Positions 1-5,136 of a stretch of DNA of 5,136 nt are shown here, one piece after another. The notes under the pieces were generated by a model that saw only the letters and a program-made list of their open reading frames with translations, had not been told where the DNA came from and did no database searches. The stretch is from Thermoplasmata archaeon (GTDB lineage: Archaea > Thermoplasmatota > Thermoplasmata > UBA10834). Position numbers and translations under genes: made by a program. The DNA lies in assembly GCA_022865445.1 (NCBI GenBank), contig JALHSX010000089.1, positions 1 through 5,136 on the forward strand, written 5' to 3'. Position 1 is the first letter of the stretch. Every line of letters starts with the position of its first letter.

Positions 1-2
1 CC

Positions 3-128
3 GACAGGGTAAAACTCGAAAACGGATGGAAGACCATGGTGTGGGGCGCATTCAGTGGCATTTTCAAAAAGCAGCTTTCGTTCAATCTGTCACATAATGC
101 ACAAGACTGCCCGAAGTGCTCCGATTAA
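3..128 (+). CDS. C-terminal fragment of an unrecognised protein, cut by the left edge
   Basis: From base 3 one plus-strand frame stays open for 41 codons and ends at a TAA at 126-128. The product reads as a plausible protein tail: it has mixed hydrophobic and charged residues, a GWKTMVWGAFSGIFKK stretch, and ends QDCPKCSD. The CPKC pair resembles half of a zinc-binding knuckle, but no partner cysteines lie inside the window. The two other plus frames are worse: one stops at base 12, and the other stops at 95-97 and is rich in Arg, Gln and His. All minus frames are interrupted. No family is recognised. If real, the gene runs in the same direction as the EamA permease and ends about 100 bases before its preferred start. 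This is an inference from a short open frame and could be chance. Confidence 0.42.
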   Translation, partial: DRVKLENGWKTMVWGAFSGIFKKQLSFNLSHNAQDCPKCSD

Positions 129-218
129 TGTCAATCTGCCGTGATAGAATGTCGCTTTTCCAAAACGCTGTCCGACACAGAGATGCCTACAGTGGTTGCA
201 AACCTTTACGGAAAGGCA

Positions 219-223
219 GGTGA
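219..223 (+). promoter_or_regulatory. Shine-Dalgarno-like GGTGA that favours the GTG start at 228
   Basis: GGTGA lies four bases before the GTG at 228 and matches the archaeal 16S rRNA tail (complementary to GGAGGTGATC). The spacing is slightly short for archaea. The alternative starts, GTG at 141 and ATG at 183, have no such motif in front of them. Confidence 0.45.
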
Positions 224-227
224 TTCC

Positions 228-1181
228 GTGGCGAGGAAGAACGTGGACACGAGGTCTAAGTATGTCATGGTGGCGCTCTTCAGTGCCCTTGTCGTCGCGT
301 TCGAGTCCGTATCTATCGAAGGCGCCCTCAACATAGCGGACATCGACCTCTTCCTCGTGTCCTCCGTGCCTTCGATCATCGGCGGACTGATCCTGATGGG
401 CATCTATCCAAAGAGGACGGTCGCCTTCACGCGCAATCTTGGACGGCGGGGATGGCTCACCATGCTTGCGCTTTGCGTGTTCGCCGCAGTCGGCGTGATA
501 CTTTGGTTCGATGCGGTGAGCAGGATAGGGGCGAGCAAGGAGGCGCTCCTTGGAGGAGGGTCCTCTGAGGTCCTGTTCGTCGTCATACTCTCCGCAGCAT
601 TCCTGTCCGAGCGCTTGACCCGGCTAGAGGGCATAGGCAGTGTCCTAGTCGTGGTCGGTGTGTTCGTTGTCCTCGTGAACATCGAGTCGGTAGGTCTGAC
701 CATCGGGGCGGGGGAGGTCGAGGCGATTGTCAGCTCATTGATGCTGGGCTGCTCTGTTGTCATGGCGACGTCCCTGCTGAAGACGCACGATCTCACGCCG
801 CTTTCGGGGGTGGAGTTGTTGCTCTCAGGCATCTTGGTCGTTGTCATCGGCGCGGCCGCAGGCATGATCGTTCTGCCGGAACCGTCTGCTTGGATGATAC
901 TGATACTGCTGGGATTGTTTCCCGCGGTCGGTCTTCTCACCTACAACGCACCGTTGCCGAAGATCGGCGCATCGTTGACTTCAGTGCTCTTCGCGCTCAA
1001 TGGCATCATGACAGTCGGCGTTCAGCTGCTAGTGCTTTCAGTCGTTCCTGATGCAGACATCATGCTGCCAAAGAACGTGTTGCTGGCGGTGCTCGGCGGG
1101 GCGATCGCATTTGCTGGGGTTTACTTGCTCAACAAGAGAGTGGAAAGGCAGAAGGCGAAGCTCGGTCCTCGCCTTACTTAG
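228..1181 (+). CDS. EamA/DMT-superfamily permease (ten-helix drug/metabolite transporter-like)
   Basis: This is an integral membrane transporter of the EamA (DUF6) group, whose members move small metabolites; the substrate cannot be read from sequence. With the GTG start at 228 it is 317 aa, normal for the family. A short basic N-terminus (ARKNVDTRSK) leads straight into helix 1. About ten hydrophobic segments are visible near residues 12-30, 41-60, 76-94, 105-127, 135-152, 165-184, 196-216, 221-238, 248-272 and 283-302, as two five-helix repeats. The first repeat ends with the typical EamA pattern: AVSRIGASKEALLGGGSSEV, then LSERLTRLEGIGSVLVVVGV, including the conserved Glu at 128. The second repeat has the matching LPKIGASLTSVLFALNG, but PDADIMLPKN replaces the usual Glu-containing loop. 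The basic tail (NKRVERQKAK) is probably cytoplasmic. The same frame is open back to a GTG at 141 (346 aa), but those 29 extra residues look non-coding and lack a ribosome site. The family is confident; the start is less so. Confidence 0.88.
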   Translation: MARKNVDTRSKYVMVALFSALVVAFESVSIEGALNIADIDLFLVSSVPSIIGGLILMGIYPKRTVAFTRNLGRRGWLTMLALCVFAAVGVILWFDAVSRIGASKEALLGGGSSEVLFVVILSAAFLSERLTRLEGIGSVLVVVGVFVVLVNIESVGLTIGAGEVEAIVSSLMLGCSVVMATSLLKTHDLTPLSGVELLLSGILVVVIGAAAGMIVLPEPSAWMILILLGLFPAVGLLTYNAPLPKIGASLTSVLFALNGIMTVGVQLLVLSVVPDADIMLPKNVLLAVLGGAIAFAGVYLLNKRVERQKAKLGPRLT

Positions 1182-1209
1182 GTGATTGCCCATCGTCGCA
1201 GCCAGTCAC
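1182..1209. other. Weak inverted repeat in the convergent gap after the EamA gene
   Basis: GTGATTG (1182-1188) can pair with CAGTCAC (1203-1209), giving a 7-bp stem with one G-U wobble around a 14-base loop, directly after the permease stop codon. No T-run follows on the plus strand, so it is not a classic intrinsic terminator. It could slow or protect the 3' end of the permease transcript, or be chance. Confidence 0.22.
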
Positions 1210-1211
1210 TC

Positions 1212-1223
1212 CAAGAAAGAAGG
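1212..1223 (-). terminator. Pyrimidine-rich trailer after tRNA-Ser, candidate archaeal terminator
   Basis: Directly beyond the tRNA 3' end the minus strand reads CCTTCTTTCTTGG. Archaeal RNA polymerase commonly stops in U-rich tracts without needing a hairpin, so this is a plausible termination zone for the tRNA and for read-through from pheT. The T-runs are at most three long, so the call is tentative. Confidence 0.35.
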
Positions 1224-1310
1224 CGCTGAGGGGGAGATTTGAACTCCCGAGGTACGGAGTACCACCAGCTCTCAAGGCTGGCGCCTTAAACCGAGCTTAG
1301 CCACCTCAGC
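1224..1310 (-). tRNA. tRNA-Ser, anticodon UGA (reads UCA)
   Basis: This is an 87-base class II tRNA on the minus strand. The acceptor stem GCTGAGG/CCTCAGC pairs fully, followed by discriminator G. T8 and the D arm (GCT/GGC, with a G-U pair) are in place. The anticodon stem CCAGC/GCTGG encloses the 7-base loop CTTGAGA, placing TGA at positions 34-36. The long variable arm GGTAC-TCC-GTACC forms five pairs. The T arm is GGGAG-TTCAAAT-CTCCC. The long variable arm together with anticodon UGA means serine; leucine tRNAs share the arm but not this anticodon, and discriminator G also fits serine. CCA is not encoded (CCT follows), so it must be added by CCA-adding enzyme. No intron interrupts the anticodon loop. 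It lies 62 bases after the pheT stop on the same strand. Confidence 0.97.
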
Positions 1311-1338
1311 GAGATGACATCAACGCTTGCGCTGATAT

Positions 1339-1346
1339 CATTATTT
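1339..1346 (-). promoter_or_regulatory. TATA-like box for tRNA-Ser
   Basis: The minus strand reads AAATAATG here, within an AT-rich patch (CCGAAATAATGATATC). Its centre is about 32 bases before the mature tRNA 5' end, which would put transcription start near 1316, some six bases upstream of the tRNA. That is a typical arrangement for an archaeal tRNA with its own promoter. The match to the consensus is only moderate. Confidence 0.4.
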
Positions 1347-1372
1347 CGGAGCATTCAGTTCCACAAACATCA

Positions 1373-3052
1373 TCATGAACGCTTGGCGTTGTTCCTCAGC
1401 TCGAACAACCGCTCGAGGTCCAGCTCGAACGCGATCATTGGGTACTTCAGCTCGAAGGCCTCTATCGTGGACGGAGACACTTCCCCGAAGACACCGATCT
1501 TATCGGGGCCGACGGAGACTGAGGCGCACCTTCCCTTAACGAAGCTGGGGCTGTCCTCCGCCTGAACTTCAGACACGAACCCGGCGGACGAAAGTATGGA
1601 CTGGACGAGGGACTTCGACTCGGTGAAACTCGCTTTCGAGTGGATGGCGAGTCCGGCGAGAAGAGTCCTGTTCCTCACGTGTCTCACGACTTCCCCGACC
1701 TCGAAGATTCTCTGGGGAAGTTCCCGGTGCTTGTTCTTCCTCAGCACGGTCATCAGGCTCGGAAGCATCGATGTGCGAACGAGGACATGGTCCTCGCTCA
1801 CGGGGTTCTTGACGCGGATCGCCGTCTTATCCTCCGCAAGGCCCATTGACAAATATTGATCCCTCGGATTTGAGAGCGACAAAGTAACGACCTCGAAGTA
1901 TCCGAACCCGATCATGACCCCTTTCACGGAGTTGCCAAAAGAAGTCAAGGGATCCTCTTTCCCGAACGTGGCCATCTTCGGCAGGAGGTTACCGAACCGC
2001 TCGAAGCCGTAGCCGATTGCCACGTCCTCTGCGAGGTCGACTGGGTGGAGCACATCCGCTCTGAACCTGGGAGCTAGTACCTCTATGCTGTCCCTGTTGA
2101 CCGTGGCGCCATAGCCCATGCGCTTCAGGCAGTCGGCCATCTGATCGCTTTTCAAGTCTGTGCCGTTCCAACTGTTGACATATGCGGGATTGAGGGTCAT
2201 CGGCAGAGGTCTCAGGTCAGGAGCCGCCACGGTCTTTCCATCCTGCGAGATCCTGACTGTCTTGATCTTCCCTCCTCTCTCCGCCAGCGCGGTCGTGAGG
2301 ATATTGACTGCTACCGTCACGGCATTGATGTCGGTGCCCGTGCAGTCGACGAAGATGTCCTTGGTGTTCTCGGTGATCGCAGTTGCGATTCCATTGATTA
2401 TAGGTGGGAACGAGAGCACCTCGCCGTGCTTGTCCACGATCAACGGATATCTGGTCTTCCCATCGAGGACGAATGCGTAGGCCTTCCCCTTCTCGTGTTC
2501 CTTGAGTATCTCCGCGGGGGTCATCCTCCGGTCGCCTTGGAGAGGAACGAAGGACATCTCATCTGGCAGTACTGCTTTGTACGTGAACGGGGGCTCGACA
2601 GTTCTGAAATCGTGGATGCCGATCGCCACTTTCCTGCGGTTCCGTCCAAGCGTGAGATGAAGCTTCTCCTGAAGGTCCATCATCGAACGTATGAGAGGGT
2701 CTGTGATCTCGTTGCCTTCCACCAGCGCGGACCAAATGAATGGTCTGACCTCCTTGACAGAAGGATCGACCTCCAGGTCCACCGTGGACTCGCCAACCGC
2801 GTATGATCTGAGGCCAGGCTCATACCCTAGAAACGCCCGGAACGCTCTAGCGACGCCCTCGACCGAATACAGGTCGGGTCGGTTCGGGAAGAACTCGAAG
2901 GAGAGCTCATCGGAGGAGTCGTCCATGGACTTCAGATCCGCTCCAATCATCGGGAGGCGATCCCGTATGACATCTCTCGAAACCTCCCTGCCCATTAGAT
3001 CGCACAGGTCCGAATAGCTGAAATTGATTACTGGCATCTTGCTTTGGCTCAT
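1373..3052 (-). CDS. pheT: Phenylalanyl-tRNA synthetase beta subunit, archaeal type
   Basis: This is the beta subunit of the cytoplasmic alpha2-beta2 enzyme that attaches phenylalanine to tRNA-Phe; the catalytic centre is in alpha (pheS), while beta carries the editing site and structural domains. At 559 aa it is full length for the archaeal/eukaryotic type. The N-terminal part has PVINFSYSDLCDLMG and the conserved FFPNRPDLYSVEGVARAFRAFLG (54-76). The B3/B4 editing region (about 85-265) holds LGRNRRKVAIGIHDF (135-149), PPFTYKAVLPDE (154-165) and FPPIINGIATAITENTKD (215-232), then FVDCTGTD. B5 (about 285-355) ends in DLAEDVAIGYGFERFG. The B6/B7 catalytic-like domain (about 365-550) has NPVSEDHVLVRTSMLPSL, RIFEVGEVV (448-456) and GVFGEVSPSTIEAFELKYP (520-538). 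The ATG at 3052 is preferred because a TATA-like box lies about 25 bases before it; an internal ATG five codons later has no ribosome site. It follows the MFS gene by 52 bases, and no pheS is present in the window. Confidence 0.97.
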   Translation of the reverse strand: MSQSKMPVINFSYSDLCDLMGREVSRDVIRDRLPMIGADLKSMDDSSDELSFEFFPNRPDLYSVEGVARAFRAFLGYEPGLRSYAVGESTVDLEVDPSVKEVRPFIWSALVEGNEITDPLIRSMMDLQEKLHLTLGRNRRKVAIGIHDFRTVEPPFTYKAVLPDEMSFVPLQGDRRMTPAEILKEHEKGKAYAFVLDGKTRYPLIVDKHGEVLSFPPIINGIATAITENTKDIFVDCTGTDINAVTVAVNILTTALAERGGKIKTVRISQDGKTVAAPDLRPLPMTLNPAYVNSWNGTDLKSDQMADCLKRMGYGATVNRDSIEVLAPRFRADVLHPVDLAEDVAIGYGFERFGNLLPKMATFGKEDPLTSFGNSVKGVMIGFGYFEVVTLSLSNPRDQYLSMGLAEDKTAIRVKNPVSEDHVLVRTSMLPSLMTVLRKNKHRELPQRIFEVGEVVRHVRNRTLLAGLAIHSKASFTESKSLVQSILSSAGFVSEVQAEDSPSFVKGRCASVSVGPDKIGVFGEVSPSTIEAFELKYPMIAFELDLERLFELRNNAKRS

Positions 3053-3072
3053 CTAAAGGAAAAGATTGCGTG

Positions 3073-3080
3073 TATAATAA
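3073..3080 (-). promoter_or_regulatory. TATA-like box of pheT, placed for a leaderless transcript
   Basis: The minus strand reads TTATTATA, in the context AACCTTATTATACACG. Its centre is about 24-25 bases before the A of the pheT ATG. TATA boxes in archaea sit roughly 26 bases before transcription start, so the transcript would begin at or within a few bases of the ATG. No Shine-Dalgarno motif lies in front of that ATG; instead there is a pyrimidine-rich CTTTTCCTTTAG. The box sits in the 52-base MFS-pheT gap and suggests that pheT is not dependent on MFS transcription. Confidence 0.55.
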
Positions 3081-3104
3081 GGTTGGCAGATATGGCTGGC
3101 GACA

Positions 3105-4430
3105 TCACTCTTGGGAAATGTCGTCGGCTGCGCCATCCCCATAGACAGATTCAACTGTCGGCTCTTTTGCCTTCGCGATGGTCGCCGAACGGCCACTCGT
3201 CGTCACCCGTGTCTCATGAACGAAGATCGCGATTATCAGGGTGGCGACTGCGAGAGCCATCGAGCAAAGGATTATCGGCGCCTCTGGGCTGACGACTACG
3301 TATATGTACCCGAGGGCGAAGAACCCAATTATGTTCCCAAAGCCCTGAATCATCTGGTATGCGCCCATGACTCTGCCCCTCTCCGCTCGAAGCATCACGT
3401 CCGCCAGCATGGCTCCAACGGAGGGATTTGACATCGCCCCGCCGAAGCCCCCTATGGCGGCCAGCACGAACACGTGCCAGACCTCCGTCGCCCACACGTT
3501 CAGCAGCAGGCCGCCGACCATAAGCGCCCCGCCAATCAGTATGAATGGCCTCCTGCCGTGTTTGTCAGACATGGCACCGAAGGGAAGAGTCGCGAGAAGC
3601 ATTGCGAGCAATTCGATGGAGATCGCAATCCCGACTTCGGTTTCACTCATCCCGAGCCGGTCGTACCAATAATATATGAGCCCCAGGTTCCAGAGCGCCT
3701 GGACGATCCCCATCACGAATCCGCGGGTCGTCACAGCCGCCAAAGCCTTGTTCTGTTGGAAGTTCCTCTTCCAGGCTCCGAACATCGCTAGGATCGATGA
3801 CTTCTCATCGGCCATGTGCACTTTCGGCTCTCTGATAAAGAACACTACTCCAGCGCACACAGCAGCGAGCCCAGCAGCGATGTAGAACGGGTAGTAGAAC
3901 CCCACCTGGCCAGCCAAAATGCCTCCCAGCGCGGGCCCTCCGAAACCCCCCAATAGTTGTGCCGTGCCCTCTGCTCCCATCGCGACCCCTCTTTTGTTCT
4001 CAGGTACTAGATCGATGGTCAAGGCGAATGCAGCCGGGGTCACCAACGCCGCGCCCAGACCCTCCAAGACTCTCAGGATGGCGAACTGCCAGGACGTCGA
4101 TATCAGGACCAATGCATACGTTGTCAAGGCGAATGTCAGCGTTCCCGCGATAATCAGAGGTTTTCGCCCAAGTCGATCTGCCAGGTATCCGGCAGGTATC
4201 ATGCCCAATGCGAACGACAGGGCGAACAGAGAGTACGTGGTTCCCAACTGAGCCGCGTCCATGTTCAGGTTCTGCTCGGCGAACTTCGGCATGATGGGAG
4301 AGAGTATGCCGAAACCTAGAGAGACCACTGCCAGCGACAGCATCAGGATGGAGAAGTCTCTAGAAATGGCCAACGCGTCCAGGATCCTCGTGCCTGGCCT
4401 GTCCTTCTTCTTGGTGTTCCCCATGCCCAT
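3105..4430 (-). CDS. Major facilitator superfamily transporter, DHA1/drug-exporter-like
   Basis: A 441-aa secondary transporter of the MFS, a usual length for the 12-helix class. Family members use ion gradients to move small solutes; the motif set here resembles drug:H+ antiporters, but the substrate is unknown. Signature motif A appears in the loop between helices 2 and 3 as GYLADRLGRKP (81-91), and its degenerate copy in the second half is GAMSDKHGRRP (285-295). A motif B-like segment RVLEGLGAALVTPAA (120-134) includes the conserved Arg in helix 4. A motif C-like GGFGGPALGG (161-170) in helix 5 is characteristic of exporters. The central cytoplasmic loop spans about 200-230 (REPKVHMADEKSS and following). 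The N-terminus is short and basic (MGMGNTKKKDRPGTR), and the last ~35 residues form a polar, probably disordered tail. There are two ATGs two codons apart; the first is used here and neither has a strong ribosome site. It diverges from the KaiC-like gene and precedes pheT by 52 bases. The family call is firm; an export role is inferred. Confidence 0.93.
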   Translation of the reverse strand: MGMGNTKKKDRPGTRILDALAISRDFSILMLSLAVVSLGFGILSPIMPKFAEQNLNMDAAQLGTTYSLFALSFALGMIPAGYLADRLGRKPLIIAGTLTFALTTYALVLISTSWQFAILRVLEGLGAALVTPAAFALTIDLVPENKRGVAMGAEGTAQLLGGFGGPALGGILAGQVGFYYPFYIAAGLAAVCAGVVFFIREPKVHMADEKSSILAMFGAWKRNFQQNKALAAVTTRGFVMGIVQALWNLGLIYYWYDRLGMSETEVGIAISIELLAMLLATLPFGAMSDKHGRRPFILIGGALMVGGLLLNVWATEVWHVFVLAAIGGFGGAMSNPSVGAMLADVMLRAERGRVMGAYQMIQGFGNIIGFFALGYIYVVVSPEAPIILCSMALAVATLIIAIFVHETRVTTSGRSATIAKAKEPTVESVYGDGAADDISQE

Positions 4431-4600
4431 ACCCTAATCAACAACGGCGGTCATTCAAGTACTTCGATGCGGTCACTTGTGGCGTCCAGTTGGCCACCAT
4501 TACCACTGGGCGGTACCACGAGGAAAAATATAAGGCTACCCTACCCAAATCAAGACCCTGACAGCGTGCTAGTTCTGTCCTGTGCCGAAGGCGACTCAAA
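4431..4600. promoter_or_regulatory. Divergent intergenic region between the MFS and KaiC-like genes
   Basis: These 170 bases separate two diverging genes, so they must hold both promoters. The plus-strand promoter is clear and listed separately. For the MFS gene the only candidate is a poor AT-containing patch around 4454-4465 (minus strand GAAGTACTTGA), about 30 bases before its ATG and containing the 8-base palindrome AAGTACTT (4457-4464). Between the promoters are short inverted elements: CCAGT (4486-4490) with ACTGG (4505-4509), TGGCCA (4491-4496) and GGTACC (4512-4517). Such clustering could be a regulator site, but each element is short enough to be chance. No RNA gene or convincing small ORF is seen. 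Confidence 0.45.
4520..4533 (+). promoter_or_regulatory. Archaeal BRE/TATA promoter of the KaiC-like gene
   Basis: GAGGAAAAATATAA combines a purine-rich BRE-like start with an AAATATAA TATA core (4526-4533). It is the best archaeal promoter match in the window. Transcription would start near 4556, giving a leader of about 45 bases before the ATG at 4601. That leader contains only a weak AGGCGA ribosome-site-like stretch. Confidence 0.68.
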
Positions 4601-5136
4601 ATGATCAAGGAGAAGGTCAAGACGGGGATATCCGGGCTTGACGAGATGCTGGAGGGTGGCCTGATTCCAGGGAGAGCATATGTTGTATCAGGAACCTCTG
4701 GAACGGGAAAGACGACGCTCGCGATGCAATTCCTTCTGGACGGTGTAAGGAACGGAGAACGAGTGATATACATCTCCATCGACGAGCCTCCGAACGAGGT
4801 GTACCAAAACATGCGGTCCTTTGGGTGGGACCTTGACAGGGTGCAGGTGTTCGACGCGACACCTGACATAATGAGCTACGACAAGACACCCGTGAGGGAC
4901 GTCTCGACCGAGCGCAAGGTCGTGTACTTCAAGGAGATGGGGGGCGCGATCAGACAGACATCCGACAGATGTCCCGCGGACATGACCGTTAGCACGATCC
5001 AAGAGCTGTTGAAACAGGAGATGAGGCAGAGGAAGTACTCCAGGGTAGTGGTGGACTCTCTGACCTCCCTCAAGTATTTCTACATAAGGACAAGCGAGGA
5101 GAACTCCACGCTCATTTCCTTCTTCAGGCTCCTTTC
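4601..5136 (+). CDS. KaiC-like RecA-superfamily ATPase, N-terminal part (runs off the right edge)
   Basis: The frame starts at ATG 4601 and is still open at the window end, giving 178 codons of what is usually a ~240-260-aa single-domain protein, or longer if duplicated. It belongs to the KaiC/RAD55/GvpD group of P-loop ATPases. The opening VKTGISGLDEMLEGGLIPGR is the family's standard start, followed by Walker A GTSGTGKTT (31-39, Lys37). YISIDEPPNEVYQNMRSFGWDL (57-78) aligns with the KaiC segment holding the catalytic Glu pair; here it is Asp61-Glu62. Walker B is RVVVDSLTSL (148-157, Asp152). Between VFDATPD and Walker B there is an extra segment of about 30 residues (roughly 90-135), not present in cyanobacterial KaiC. 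An in-frame TGA at 4559-4561, with no other usual start after it, fixes the ATG. Its role is unknown; archaeal relatives are proposed in signalling, motility or DNA repair. Confidence 0.93.
   Translation, partial: MIKEKVKTGISGLDEMLEGGLIPGRAYVVSGTSGTGKTTLAMQFLLDGVRNGERVIYISIDEPPNEVYQNMRSFGWDLDRVQVFDATPDIMSYDKTPVRDVSTERKVVYFKEMGGAIRQTSDRCPADMTVSTIQELLKQEMRQRKYSRVVVDSLTSLKYFYIRTSEENSTLISFFRLL

Noticed and set aside
404..940. 178-codon open frame on the minus strand across the EamA gene
   Set aside because: It lies fully antisense to a clear ten-helix permease. Its product is rich in Thr, Ser, Pro and Arg with no domain, as expected from the reverse of a GC-rich hydrophobic gene.
1224..1310. tRNA-Leu as an alternative to tRNA-Ser, given the long variable arm
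   Set aside because: The seven-base loop CTTGAGA sets the anticodon as UGA, which reads the serine codon UCA. Discriminator G also fits serine rather than leucine.
1224..1310. tRNA gene as an integration (att) site for a mobile element
   Set aside because: No integrase gene and no repeated copy of the tRNA 3' end is visible in the window. The neighbours are ordinary chromosomal genes.
2426..2806. 126-codon plus-strand frame inside pheT
   Set aside because: It is antisense to the well-conserved editing region of pheT, with no recognisable domain and no promoter or ribosome site.
4438..4500. Possible 20-residue leader peptide (ATG at 4500 to TGA at 4438, minus strand) before the MFS gene
   Set aside because: It has no ribosome site or clear promoter, no run of regulatory codons and no attenuator-like hairpin. 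A frame this short is expected by chance.
4438..4869. Minus-strand frame of 143 codons covering the start of the KaiC-like gene and most of the divergent region
   Set aside because: It overlaps the KaiC-like coding sequence antisense, including Walker A. The translation is low-complexity-like and matches no family.
1..5136. A new defence or multi-gene system built around the KaiC-like ATPase and the transporters
   Set aside because: The genes sit on both strands with separate promoters and belong to common families. No toxin, nuclease or linked hypothetical gene is present to suggest a joint system.

Overview
The window looks like a piece of an archaeal chromosome, most likely euryarchaeal in the broad sense. 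A Thermoplasmatota-type lineage is possible, but that is only a guess. Four things point to archaea. The phenylalanyl-tRNA synthetase beta subunit is the short archaeal/eukaryotic type (559 aa, not the ~800 aa bacterial type). The tRNA-Ser gene does not encode its CCA end. There are TATA-like boxes about 25 bases before start sites, one with a purine-rich BRE-like flank. A KaiC/RadA-superfamily ATPase of a kind common in archaea starts at the right edge. Base composition is moderately GC-rich and even, and no insertion sequence, CRISPR array, long repeat or phage gene is visible.

Layout, left to right. Bases 3-128 (+) appear to be the last 41 codons of an unrecognised protein ending in a CPKC motif. 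Bases 228-1181 (+) encode a ten-helix EamA/DMT-family permease. It converges, across a 42-base gap, on a minus-strand block. Read in its own direction that block is an MFS exporter (4430 to 3105), the phenylalanyl-tRNA synthetase beta subunit pheT (3052 to 1373) and tRNA-Ser(UGA) (1310 to 1224). pheT has a TATA-like box placed so that transcription would begin at or next to its start codon, so it is probably leaderless and independently expressed. The tRNA also has a plausible promoter of its own. A 170-base divergent intergenic region (4431-4600) separates the MFS gene from a plus-strand KaiC-like ATPase (4601 to beyond the window), which has the clearest archaeal promoter here.

Functionally the genes do not form one obvious pathway. 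Two are translation genes (pheT and tRNA-Ser), two are membrane transporters of unknown substrate, and one is a signalling- or recombination-like ATPase. pheT has no pheS next to it inside the window. I see no convincing new multi-gene system. The most notable points are the extra ~30-residue segment in the KaiC-like protein, the inferred leaderless pheT promoter, and the start-site question for the EamA gene.
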